DNA of 64,000 nucleotides. It comes from Meconema thalassinum (lineage: Eukaryota > Arthropoda > Insecta > Orthoptera > Tettigoniidae). A model generated the notes under the pieces. It worked only from the letters and a program-made list of their open reading frames with translations. It made no database searches and had not been told where the DNA came from. The position numbers and the translations under genes are program-made. The stretch covers positions 136,225,846 through 136,289,845 of the forward strand of contig OX336388.2 of assembly GCA_946902985.2 (NCBI GenBank), written 5' to 3'. Below are positions 35,786 through 46,960 of this stretch, in pieces (the stretch's first letter is position 1; the number at the start of each line of letters is the position of its first letter).

Positions 35786-37332
35786 TAACAAATTAGTTGG
35801 TATATTTGCTTTCACGGCCGGTGAATTAAAACTCAGCAATTCTTCTAGTTTTGTGCCGTGTCTTGTGAGGGGTTTCGCCTAGGGCACCAAGCTGGCTCAT
35901 CGGTGGGCTCTTGGTGTCCCCGCCCGGACCCCACAGGAGTGACGAACTGCGCGCCACCTCCCTTTATACAGAGTGCAACTGCACTACTTGACTGCGAGAA
36001 CTAAAAGCTTAAGCAGCCTTAACCTCCATATGAAGGATTCCAAAAAATGGTATATTGGCTTTCACGGCAGGTGAATTAAAACTCAGCAATTCTTCTAGGT
36101 TTGTGATGTGTCTTGTGTGGGGTTTCACCTAGGACACCAAGCTGGCTCATCGGTGGGCTCTTGGTGTCCCCGCCCGGACCCCTCAGGAGTGACGAACTGC
36201 GCGCCACCTCCCTTTATACAGAGTGCAACTGCACTACTTGACTGCGAGAACTAAAAGCTTAAGCAGCCTTAACCTCCCTATGAAGGCTTCCAAAAAGATG
36301 GGATATTGGCTTTCACGGCCGGTGAATTAAAACTCAGCAATTCTTCTAGGTTTGTGACGTTTCTTGTGTGGGGTTTCACCTAGGACACCAAGCTGGCTCA
36401 TCGGCGGGCTCTTGGTGTCCCCGCCCGGACCCCCACAGGAGTGACGAACTGCGCGCCCCCTCCCTTTATACAGAGTGCAACTGCACTACTTGACTGCGAG
36501 AACTAAAAGCTTAAGCAGCCTTAACCTCCCTATGAAGGATTCCAAAAAGATGGTATATTGGCTTTCACGGCCGGTGAATTAAAACTCAGCAATTCTTCTA
36601 GGTTTGTGATGTGTCTTGTTTGGGGTTTCACCTAGGACACCAAACTGGTTCATCGGTGGGCTCTTGGTGTCCCCGCCCAGATCCCACAGGAGTGACGAAC
36701 TGCGCGCCACCTCCCTTTATACAGAGTGCAACTGCACTACTTGACTGCGAGAACTAAAAGCTCAAGCAGCCTTAACCTCCCTATGAAGGCTTCCAAAAAG
36801 ATGGTATATTGGCTTTCACGGCCGGTGAATTAAAACTCAGCAATTCTTCTAGGTTTGTGATGTGTCTAGTGTGGGGTTTCACCTAGGACACCAAGCTGGC
36901 TCATCGGTGGGCTCTTGGTGTCCCCGCCCGGACCCCACAGGAGTGACGAACTGCGCGCCACCTCCCTTTATACAGAGTGCAACTGCACTACTTGACTGCG
37001 AGAACTAAAAGCTCAAGCAGTCTTAACCTCCCTATGAAGGCTTCCAAAAAGATGGGATATTGGCTTTCACGGCCGGTGAATTAAAACTCAGCAATTCTTC
37101 TAGGTTTGTGACGTTTCTTGTGTGGGGTTTCACCTAGGACACCAAGCTGGCTCATCGGCGGGCTCTTGGTGTCCCCGCCCGGACCCCCACAGGAGTGACG
37201 AACTGCGCGCCACCTCCCTTTATATAGAGTGCAACCAAGAGCCCGCCGATGAGCCAGCTTGGTGTCCTGGGCGAATCCCCATACAAGACACGGCAAAAAC
37301 CTAGAAGAATTGCTGAGTTTTAACAAATTAGT
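35786..37332. mobile_element. TIR element filled with about six 251-bp tandem repeats; 12-bp direct repeat at the ends
   Basis: The repeat starts, judged by 'gctttcacgg', are at 35808, 36058, 36309, 36561, 36812 and 37063, giving periods of 250-252 bp. The sixth unit breaks off at about 37232 and runs into an inverted copy of the unit's beginning ('ccaagagcccgccgatgagc' to 'attgctgagtttt' at 37320). The whole array therefore has inverted ends of about 90 bp. TAACAAATTAGT stands at 35786-35797 and again at 37321-37332, which looks like a target duplication. No protein. It is related to the palindromic element at 10609-10880. Confidence 0.75.
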
Positions 37333-38941
37333 ATTCCTAATTGCCGTTGGCTGCATTCATGTGATAGTGTTCTACCGGCCTTAGATATGCGAGTGTTACG
37401 CAAAAGGTTCATAAACCACCTTAGTTCACTGCTGGTACATTTTTGTAATTATTGATAGTTACATTTATCTCGTAGGATACTGTAATCTTGATGGAATTAA
37501 ATAAAAATAAAAACATGTATCAATTTAGAATACTCGTTTCCTTATTGTGATAAGTTGCCACTGTCTTATTTCTTTTGAATCTTAAGCCCGATTTCTTTAT
37601 GACCCGTAGAGCATGTTTCACAAGAACATATATTTTTCAAGACTAGCATGTAATGCTCGAGTGGATGGAAACCCCTTTCATACAAGGAACATGACATTCA
37701 TTAATTGGTTTCATGTGATGAGAAAGGGGGAAAGCTTGTGCAGATCTATTTGGTATATTCTGGAAATATTATAGAGAGTTGGGATTTGTTCATAATAGTG
37801 ATATTTACTATGAATATTATAGTATGAGGATATTATGTACCCATCAATTTGATATGTTTTGGGAATGATATAATGAGAATAATTTTTTGCATATCCGTGT
37901 GATATCTTCTGGGGATTTTATATTGAGAGTGATTTGATGCACACTCATGTAATACGTTCCTTGCATGTGATTTGAAAGGGGGATCGTATACAACCATCTG
38001 GTATGTTTATTTACTATTGTTATTCTTGCCGAAGGCAGGCCCTTGCCTCTGAAAAGGCTATCGTCAGCCGACGTTTACGTGCGGTAAGGTGGCCAGGGCC
38101 TCTCCGCTCCTCCTTTTCCTGCCAATAGCGCGTGGTCTCACTGAAACGGCATTCCATCCAAGGTCTAACTACGCCCAATGCTGCTTAACTGCGGAGTACT
38201 CATGGGATCCGGTGTTTCAACATGGCCAGGCCGTTGGGCTGGTATGTTAAATATTGATTTAAGGGGTGAAACAGCAAGGTTATGTGCCCTCTCAGGATAC
38301 GTTCCGGGAATGATACATGAAGATGGTTTTTGTGCACATCGATACGATTTATTCAGGGTTGTTATAGAATGAGTGGAGGGTTTCACACTTCCATATTATA
38401 AGATTGACTGCACATATAAGTGCTATCCTTACCCTGATTATTTTTTTTTGCTGATGAAATCATGTCTTTTGAAGGGTTCAGTTTTTATATCGCTTGACCT
38501 TGCCTTCATCGAACAAGTAACTTGGTTCTCAGCAACTTGTCGAGTATAAAAGCAATGACGTTTAGGGAGGTATTCTGAAATGGATGAGCATTTAACAACC
38601 ACATCACAGCACGTGTAACTTGATGGAAGAACACCGTTAGATACAATGGTTTAAATAAATAGTTTTAAGCAATCAGCTCCAATTTGAACTCTCATGGAGA
38701 CAGCCTTTGACCAAATTTTTCTGATTTTTTGGCGGCGGTGGATTTTACTTTATGGAATATATGATTCGGGGAGAATCAAACAAGAAGGTAAACGGTCCAG
38801 AGGAGGCAAAAGAAAAATAGTTATCAACAACGAAGAAAGGAGATGTAGAAGATAAATGTCAAACAAAATATAGTTGTGAAGAAAAAACCATAAACATACT
38901 ACAATGGACTGGTAAATTTCTTCCAAAAGCAGGTTCAAGTA
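37333..38941. other. No gene recognised
   Basis: AT-rich non-coding apart from a more GC-rich patch near 38020-38170 (ttgccgaaggcaggcccttg). That patch is not coding and belongs to no recognised repeat. Confidence 0.45.
37498..37510 (+). promoter_or_regulatory. Candidate polyadenylation signal
   Basis: Tandem AATAAA-type hexamers (aaataaaaataaaaa). This is the first canonical AATAAA noticed downstream of the zinc-finger stop codon. If used, the 35.8-37.3-kb repeat array would lie in that gene's 3' untranslated region. This is inference only. Confidence 0.25.
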
Positions 38942-39117
38942 CACTAGTGTACAAAGGTTAAGCATAATCACTAAAGGAGGCCTTACCGCCTGACAGGAAT
39001 ATCAGACGGATTGCTGAAAAAACCACTGAAGCTGAATTACACACCATATGCCACACAACATGTCCTACAAACAGTGTCGGAAGCATAGCTCAGTCAATTT
39101 GTTCTCTAAAGGGCCGC

Positions 39118-39445
39118 TAGTGGGAAAGTTTTGGGGTAGTTCTGATTTCTGTCATTCTATAGGTATTTTGGGGTGCTGAATCCGAATCTGAGGTTTGCGG
39201 ACAACATTTCGTGACGCAACATTAAAAGAAACGCAAAAAGAAAAAAAATGTGCTTTTTTCCTTTTTTGGCCTAAAACTCGAAAACTGTTAAATTTTAGTA
39301 AATGGTTTGTTTACAGTAATTAAAGTAATCAAAATTCTCTACAAATATCACTACTTAGTTTTTTTCAGACGAACCGTTCGGTCTCAAATGCGAGTCATTG
39401 GCAATTTTCAGCGGTCTCTGCAAAACCCACTTTTTGGTTTTTATT
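39118..39445 (+). repeat. Left long terminal inverted repeat
   Basis: About 330 bp, mirrored at 44895-45243 with roughly four-fifths identity by eye. It contains T-rich and A-rich runs near the centre. Confidence 0.85.
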
Positions 39446-39602
39446 GAAAGGCTTTCAGTTAATTTCACCTAGTTTTTAAGTTGTTTTCAATAAAGACCGA
39501 GTCACACGGATAATCGGCAACAATGTGCTTACTTTCTGTAGTATGTATGTAGCCAGTAGCACCAGGACACACTAGCGCACTATAAACTGGTTACTGGATG
39601 GC

Positions 39603-39640
<38 letters not shown>

Positions 39641-40278
39641 CACAGACACGGTACTTCTCCCGAGAGTTTGTGAGCGTTTGTGGCTCGGAGCGGCGGCGCC
39701 TACGAATGTGTACCTACTTGCGCGGCCCCGTTTCCAGTTTCTTTCCATTGTTTATAAACAATAATACGATTTCTACAAGTTATGTTTACGTGTGGTTATA
39801 GAAATGGCTTCTGACGTGTGTTTTATTTGTAATAAAGTACTGGATAATGATGTTGAAAAGTTGACGACGGTGCGGGAAAAAGTTTTGAAGACATTTATTG
39901 AGTCGAGCAAGAAGAGGAAGGATGATCATCATGTTCAGCTAAGTTAAAAATCTACAGTTGAGGTTCATGAAAAATGTCGTATAAACTACAATGACGTAAA
40001 AATGATTACCGCTTATTTGAAGAACGTTGAGGAGGGTAGGGAACAAGTTCAAAGACGTTCTACTGAACCATCTTTTAATTTCAAAACTCAATATTTTATG
40101 TGGGGTCTCGTCATAACACCTGAGTTTATAGAACAGCAAAGAAAAAAGAAAACCAATCGCAATATGGTTTATCAGGTTCGAGTTTTAAATGTCAAAGATA
40201 ATGTTATGAAAAGAGCAGAAGAACGTGATGATGAATATGGAAAAGCCATAAACACTACGTTCATTTATGGAAAAATTG

Positions 40279-43200
40279 TCTATATATATAAAAATCAATG
40301 TAACGTGATAGTTTGTCTGTGGGTGTGTATGTCTCCTATGCGTTCATATACCATTCGTCCGATTGCGATGAAACTTGGGTGAGATGTTGAGTACACTCCA
40401 AGAAAGGTTTCTGACTTAGTAAATCCATTTTACAATAGGTAGCGCACGCGTAGATTCAACAAATGAGCGACGATGCGCGAAGCATTTCAACAAAGTCCCG
40501 TATGTGTTCATATACCATTCGTCCGATTGCGATGAAACTTGGGTGAGATGTTGAGTACACTCCAAGGATGGTTTCTGACTGAGTAAATCCATTTTACAAT
40601 AGGTAGCGCACGCGTAGATTCAACAATTGAGCGACGATGCGCGAAGCATTTCAACAAAGTCCCGTATGTGTTCATATACCATTCGTCCGATAGCGATGAA
40701 ACTTGGGTGAGATGTTGAGTACACTCCAAGGAAGGTTTCTGACTTAGTAAATCCATTTTACAATAGGTAGCGCACGCGTAGATTCAACAAATGAGCGACG
40801 ATGCGCGAAGCATTTCAACAAAGTCCCGTATGTGTTCAAATACCATTCGTCCGATTGCGATGAAACTTGGGTGAGATGTTGAGTACACTCCAAGGATGGT
40901 TTGTGACTTAGTAAATCCATTTTACAATAGGTAGCGCACGCGTAGATTCAACAAATGAGCGACGATGCGCGAAGCATTTCAACAAAGTCCCGTATGTGTT
41001 CATATACCATTCGTCCGATAGCGATGAAACTTGGGTGAGATGTTGAGTACACTCCAAGGAAGGTTTCTGACTTAGTAAATCCATTTTACAATAGGTAGCG
41101 CACGCGTAGATTCAACAAATGAGCGACGATCCGCGAAGCATTTCAACAAAGTCCCGTATGTGTTCATATACCATTCGTCCGATTACGATGAAACTTGGGT
41201 GAGATGTTGAGTACACTCCAAGGATGGTTTGTGACTTAGTAAATCCATTTTACAATAGGTAGCGCACGCGTAGATTCAACAAATGAGCGACGATGCGCGA
41301 AGCATTTCAACAAAGTCCCGTATGTGTTCATATACCATTCGTCCGATAGCGATGAAACTTGGGTGAGATGTTGAGTACACTCCAAGGAAGGTTTCTGACT
41401 GAGTAAATCCATTTTACAATAGGTAGCGCACGCGTAGATTCAACAAATGAGCGACGATGCGCGAAGCATTTCAACAAAGTACCGTATGTGTTCATATACC
41501 ATTCGTCCGATTGCGATGAAACTTGGGTGAGATGTTGAGTACACTCCAAGGAAGGTTTCTGACTTAGTAAATCCATTTTACAATAGGTAGCGCACGCGTA
41601 GATTCAACAAATGGGCGACGATGCGCGAAGCATTTCAACAAAGTCCCGTATGCATTCATATACCATTCGTCCGATAGCGATGAAACTTGGGTGAGATGTT
41701 GAGTGCACTCCAAGGAAGGTTTCTGACTTAGTAAATCCATTTTACAATAGGTAGCGCACGCGTAGATTCAACAAATGAGCGACGATGCGCGAAGCATTTC
41801 AACAAAGTCCCGAATGCATTCATATACCATTCGTCCGATAGCTATGAAACTTGCGTAAAATGTTGTGTACACTGCAGGGAAATTTTCTGGCTTAGTACAT
41901 CCACTTTACAATAGGCAGCGCACGATTAGATTCAACAAATGAGCTACGACGCGCGAAGCATTTCAACAAAGTCACGTTTGCGTTCATATACCATTCGTCC
42001 GATAGCGATGAAACTAGGCTGAGATTTTGTGTGCACTCCAGGGAAGGTTTCTAGCTTAGTAAATCCCTTTAAAAATAGGTAGAGCACGAGTAGAATCAAC
42101 AAATGAGCAACGGCGCGCGAAGCGTTTCAACAAAGTCCCATTTAATTGCATATACAATTCATCCGATAGCGATGAAACTTGGGTGAGATGCTGTGTACAC
42201 TCCAGGGAAGGTTTCTGGCTTAGTACATACATTTTACAATAGGTAGCGCACCAGTAGATTCAACAAATGAGCGATGACACGCGAAGCGTTTCAACAAAGT
42301 CCTGTATAAAGTCATATACCATTCGTCTGATAGTGATAAATGTTTGGTGAATTGTTGTGTACACTCCAGGAAAGGTTTCTGGCTAAGTAAATCCATTTTA
42401 CAATACGAAGCGCACGTTTATGTTCAACAAATGAGTGACTACGCGCGACGCGTTTCGACAACGTCCCGTATACGTTCACATACCATTCATCCGATTGCGA
42501 TGAAACTTGGGTGAGATGTTGTGTACACTCCAGGGAAGGTTTCTGGCTGAGTACATCCATATTACAATATGTAGCGCAAGAGTAGAATCATCAAATGAGC
42601 GACGACACGCGAAGCGTTTCAACCAAGTCCCGTATGCATACATGTACCATTCGTCCGTACCTATGAAACTTGGGTGAGATGTTGTGTACACGTCATGGAA
42701 AATTTCTGGCTTAGTAAATCCCCTATACAATATGCAGCGTACAAGTTGATTCAACAAATGAGGGACGACGCGCGAAGCGTTTCAACAAAGTCCCGTATAC
42801 GGTCATATACCATTCTGCCGTTAGCGGTGAAACTTGGGTGAAATATGGTTGACACTCCAAGGAAGGTTTCTGGCTTAGTAAATACATTTCACAGTAGGTA
42901 GCACACGAGTAGATTCGACAAATGAACGACGATAGCGATGAAACTTGGGTGAGATGTTGTGGACACTTACGTGACGGTTTCTAACTTAGTAAATACATTT
43001 TACAGTAGGTAGCGCACGAGTAGATTCAACAAATGAGTGACGGAGTGCGAATCGTTTAAACAAAATCAGGTATGCGTTCATATACTATTCATCCGATTGC
43101 GATGAAACATTGATCAGTTATTTTGTACCCGCCAGGGAAGGGGACTTAGTAAATCCATTTCACAATAAGTAGCGCAAGAGTAGATGCAACAAATGGGTGA

Positions 43201-43711
43201 CGACGCGCGAAGCGTTTCAACAAAATTCCCTATTGCGTTCATATAACATTCTTCGATTGCGATGAAACCTTGATGAGTTATTGTGTACACGCCAGGGAAG
43301 GGCTTCGACTTAGTAATTCATTTCTCAATAGGTAGCGCACGAGTAGATTCAACAAATGAGTGACAGCGCACGAATCGTTTAAACAAAAACCCCTATACGT
43401 GCATATACCATTCATCCGATTGCGATGAATCATTGATGAGTCATTGTGTACACGCCAGGGAAGGGTTTCGACTTAGTAAATCCATTTCACAATAGGTAGC
43501 GTACGATTAGATTCAACAAATGAGTGACAGCGATGAAACTTTTTGAAAGTTGTTGTGCACGCTCCCTCGAATGGTTCTAAATTAGAAAATCCATTTTATG
43601 ATAGCTTAGAGGCAGTTAACATGTTGTGTATCCAAAAGCACTTCAAGAAACAGAATTTCAACGCCAACACTTTCTTTGATTGGCATTGCAACGCATGCCG
43701 GGTACAGCTTG
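40279..43711 (+). mobile_element. Non-autonomous Helitron-like element built on a 164-bp minisatellite
   Basis: Innermost layer. The left end is TCTATATATATAAAAATC, a textbook Helitron 5' terminus. The right end reads GCATGCCGGGTACAGCTTG, resembling a Helitron 3' terminus (palindrome then CTAG) with one changed base (CTTG). There is no target duplication. Joining 40278 to 43712 restores an uninterrupted reading frame of the host protein (KI|VLHKIRGDY), which fixes both boundaries. The interior is almost entirely the 164-bp repeat. No protein; it would depend on a Rep-helicase in trans. A two-unit sibling is at 10191-10608. Confidence 0.85.
40342..43560 (+). repeat. 164-bp tandem repeat, about 20 units
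   Basis: Unit starts (gttcatataccattc) at 40342, 40506, 40670, 40834, 40998, 41162, 41326, 41490, 41654 and on to about 43540. The period is exactly 164 in the left half. The first ten units differ by only a few bases; those after about 41818 diverge progressively and one near 42930 is truncated. From 40506 to 41490, units alternate between 'gattgcgatg' or 'gattacgatg' and 'gatagcgatg' types, i.e. a 328-bp dimer. The open frames of 82 codons inside are by-products of the repeat. Confidence 0.95.
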
Positions 43712-44894
43712 TACTTCATAAAATACGTGGGGACTATGATAACTGGAAGAAGAAAAGTAACGCGCTTGCTCATAGTCTTGTAGCGGCAGTGAGGCCGAGA
43801 TCATTCGTCTCACCAGTCCTCTTAGGGTTGGCAGTGTTTCTCTACAGAAAGTACGGCTCAAGAAAATTGGTTGATGTAGTTTCTTCATTGGGGTTTTGTT
43901 CATCTTATTCAGAAGCTGTTCGTCTGGAAGTGTCAGCAATTGCCGGCGATCCTCTAAAAGTTGACCAGCCGTGCTTTACACAGCAAGTGTACGATAACGC
44001 TGATTTTAACGTACATACAATCGACCTTTCACGTCAGGGGTGGCATTTCTTGTATTACACTAAAACATGCAGTAGTCCCTGACCAATTCATTCCTCGGTT
44101 AAAAACGATACCCGCGCCTGAGGTTTATGGAAGTCATGGAGCTGTTCAACTAATTCATTTTGAAAGGACAAAACGTCAATGTTTATCTGAAATCAAGATA
44201 ATAGATCCGAAGGGAATATTCACACCAACTGAAACAGTGACTCCATCTGTGCCTGATCTTCTGTGGCTCTATGAGAAAAGCAGAGACATTCCCGGCCTCT
44301 TGGGAAGGAATGGCTTCATGGAAGCTGCCACAAGAGACATACCATATGAACTAGCATTTATTGCTTTCCAGCCATTCATCAACGCTCCTCCAAGTGATTA
44401 TGATACAATATTTACAGCATTCTTGACCGGAGTAGATAAAACTAAATCCTTGAACTAAGTTACCAGTCTGGTGACATTTGACCAGCCCCTCTACCTCAAG
44501 GCAAGAGACATCCTTGCTGGCCGTCCCGATGTTCCTGCTTTATCAAATGTTGTTATAAGGCTTGGTGGATTTCACTTACTGATGTCCTTCATGAGGGCAA
44601 TTGGTTACATTATGCAAGGTAGTGGATTGGCTGAAATTTTCAATACCATATATGCGTAAACTCAATAGAAAAAAATATGTCAACGGCTCATATAATTTTT
44701 GCATAATATAATTTGTAATATTATTAATATATGATCATAAGTAACGATTTTTAAGTTTTATTTTGTTAGAGTACTACCTTCTTTGATACTGAATTTTAAT
44801 AATATCGATCCTTTTTTTTCGTTTTAATTACTTGTGCAGTAAACTAGGAGAAATTTACCCAATAACAGCATTCTAATAAAAAATAAAGTTTTGG

Positions 44895-45243
44895 AATGTA
44901 AAAATTGGGTTTTGCAGAGACCGCTGAAAATTGCCTATTCTCAACTCGCATTTGAGACTTAACGATTGGTCTGAAAAAGAAAAAAAAAACGAAAATCTAA
45001 ATAGTGATATTTGTAGAGAATTTTAAGTACTTTAATTTCTGTAAACAAACCATTTACTAAAATTAAATAGTTTTCGAGTTTTAGGAAAAAATCAGAAAAT
45101 AAACAGATTTGTTTGCTTTTTCTTGTTGCGATTTTTTCAATGTTGCGTCACGAAATTTTATCCGCAAACCTCAGATTCGGATTCAGCATCCCAAAATACA
45201 TACAGAATTAAATAAATCAGAACTACCCCAAACTTTCGTAGTA
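44895..45243 (-). repeat. Right long terminal inverted repeat
   Basis: Inverse of 39118-39445. It ends 'aactttcgtagta' next to the Tc1 3' non-coding sequence. Confidence 0.85.
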
Positions 45244-45324
45244 AAAACACAATTAAACTGAACTAGCACACCTTTGACAACAACTAACAAAACTTGGCAA
45301 TGTCTTCCACAACAAAGTATGCTG

Positions 45325-46358
45325 TTAATAGGGCGTATGGTTACCCCTAACGGCCACACATGCTTCGCAGCGACGTGGCATGCTCTCTATCAGATGGTCC
45401 AAGAGCTTTTGTGGCAGTCGATCGCATTCCTCCGAAAGGGAAATGCGAATGTCTTTGAGGGTCCTTGGTGGAGGCTGACGGGATGCAATTCGCCTGCCCA
45501 TTGCATCCCAGGCATGTTATATAGGATTTAGATCCGCAGACCTCGCTAGCCAGTCCAAGCGAAGAATGTCTTCCCCAGCCAGAAATTCATCCACCAGAGC
45601 TGCGCGGTGCGGTCAGGCATTATCGTCCATTAAGAGGAAGTCTGGACCAACCGCACCACTGAAGAGTCGAACATGTGATCTCAGTACCTCATTTCTGTAT
45701 CTGTGAGCGTTCAGTGTTCCTCGGACTACCTATGAAGATGTGCAGGTCCGTACGACCATTCACATGATGCCGCCCCACACCTTGACCCAACCACCCACTG
45801 GTCCCGTTCCACGATGTTCCTGTGTTTATATTGGCTTCCCGGTTCTCTCCAGATTAATGTGCGGCGGGAATAGTTTTCCAAACTGCAGCGGGATTCATCT
45901 GCGAGGAGCACATGCCTCCATTAGTTCATGGTCCAGTTTCGACGTCAGAGGCTTCACAGTAAACGGGCCCGTCTCTGTGCTGGAGTGTGCGGGACGCACA
46001 CCGCTGGACGTCCGGCATACATTCCTGCTGTTCTGAGTCTCCGGTACACAGTTTGCCGGGAAACGGCAACCCCTTAGATGGTTGCAAGCTCCGCCGACAA
46101 TTGCCTTGCAGGTGCACTCCGATTTTGTCGGGCGATTAAGGCCAGATATCGGTCCTGCTGTGGGGTGGTTACTCTTGGTCGACCTGGTACTGGTCTGGTA
46201 CTAACATCTCCTGTGTCTCGAAATCGTCTCTAAAGCCTGGGAATGACACTTCGTGGCACATACAAGGAGACGGCGACTTCGGTCTGCGTCTGGCGTGCTT
46301 CCAGGCGGCCGAGTATTCTACCCTGCAAAACGGCGTCCAAATAGCGTAGTGTTGCCAT
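45325..46358 (-). pseudogene. Tc1-like transposase pseudogene
   Basis: The minus strand begins MATLRYLDAVLQGRILGRLE at 46358, a typical Tc1-like N-terminal helix-turn-helix, followed by a GRPR hinge (VPGRPRVTT). The first catalytic Asp is in LLADESRCSLE (about 45900). The C-terminal part has HAWDAMGRRIASRQ-type sequence and ends with MPRRCEACV...Y before TAA at 45325. In-frame stops interrupt it near 46228 and 46080 and after the RARLL segment, and the frame shifts more than once. Expected length is kept (~345 codons). It belongs to a different Tc1 family from the intact copy at 8633-9658. Confidence 0.85.
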
Positions 46359-46603
46359 TATGTTGTCACGTTCACCACGAGGATATGATCCGTACACTAT
46401 AACAGGGAAAACAAGACTGAGGGAATATGGGGCGCAGGCACTGGCTGTCTTTAACTTGCGGTTACGCCGCTAATCAAAGCAGGGAATCCTTTCCTATACA
46501 GAGCGAACACGTATGGTTGGTGGGTGCATATTTCATGTGATTTGCGGTCTATTTTTCGCTGTCCTGCTTATTCGTAACATATGCTTATCTTTGGACACTA
46601 GTG

Positions 46604-46960
46604 TAGTTAAACGAACAGTCATCAATTTCAGCATTAAAATAGATCTTCACGACGAAATTTCTGAACTTGAGAAATTTTAACCACTACAAATAATATTAAT
46701 ATCACAGCAATTAATAAAACTACAATAAGACATAGCATTACATAATATATAGTGAGAATTAAAACTTTAAGACAGTAAACATAATTTTAATTAGAGTAAG
46801 ACTGATTTCGACCACATTGTGGCCTTCCTAAGCAGAATAGATCTTAGATAATCAAGTTCTGTGTCAAGTCTTACACTTGAATGTTTTCTAAACAAAGGTC
46901 TGTTACCAATAATATATCTCAAAATACTAGTAGTCTAAAAGCTGAAATGCATTAAAAAAC
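46604..46960. other. No gene recognised
   Basis: AT-rich spacer between the Tc1-like right terminus and the next repeat. Nothing identified. Confidence 0.45.

Larger units (their letters stand above)
39804..44659 (+). pseudogene. Unnamed transposon-borne protein (CxxC...HxxC N-terminus; RLGGFH C-terminus), interrupted
   Basis: The first part runs 39804-40278, the rest 43712-44659; a Helitron lies between. The N-terminus MASDVCFICNKVL with VHEKC at residues 54-58 gives Cys6, Cys9, His55 and Cys58, a probable zinc-binding site. Downstream blocks include LLGLAVFLYRKYGSRKLVDV, PCFTQQVYDNADFNVHTID, VTFDQPLYLKA and RLGGFHLLMSF. I recall similar blocks in large uncharacterised arthropod and cnidarian proteins, but know no function. 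Defects: TAA at 39945-39947, a frameshift near 44030, TAA at 44456-44458, and an end soon after FNTIYA. Across the Helitron the frame rejoins exactly. Catalytic role unknown; it could be the transposase or an accessory protein. Confidence 0.7.
39118..45243 (+). mobile_element. DNA transposon with ~330-bp TIRs carrying an unnamed protein, split by a Helitron
   Basis: Middle layer of the nest. Long inverted repeats at 39118-39445 and 44895-45243 share 'ttggggtagttctgattt', 'ctgaatccgaatctgagg', 'gtgacgcaacatt', 'agtaaatggtttgtttacag' and 'caattttcagcggtctctg' in mirrored order. TAGT stands at both outer edges and could be a target duplication, but the exact boundary is uncertain. Without the inner Helitron the element is about 2.7 kb and encodes one protein (pseudogene 39804-44659). 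The superfamily was not recognised: no DDE triad of the Tc1, hAT, piggyBac or PIF kind was found in the part retained. Confidence 0.75.
38942..46603 (-). mobile_element. Tc1-like element split by a nested transposon
   Basis: Outer layer of a three-layer nest. The left terminus CACTAGTGTACAAAGG at 38942 follows TA at 38940-38941. The right terminus is its inverse (ctttggacactagtg) ending at 46603, followed by TA at 46604-46605. The two agree over about 25 bp with a few changes. Subtracting the inner insertion (39118-45243) leaves about 1.5 kb, the normal Tc1 size. The transposase pseudogene is at 45325-46358. Its 3' non-coding side is where the inner element sits. Confidence 0.75.

Noticed and set aside
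37081..37356. 91-codon minus-strand frame
   Set aside because: It lies across the inverted end of the 251-bp repeat element and is a by-product of that palindrome.
40508..42757. Several near-identical 82-93-codon frames on the minus strand
   Set aside because: They recur because the 164-bp satellite recurs. The sequences have no domain and lie inside a Helitron-like element.
40342..43560. Regularly spaced repeats that might suggest a CRISPR array
   Set aside because: The whole 164-bp period is repeated with no unique spacers, and the context is eukaryotic.
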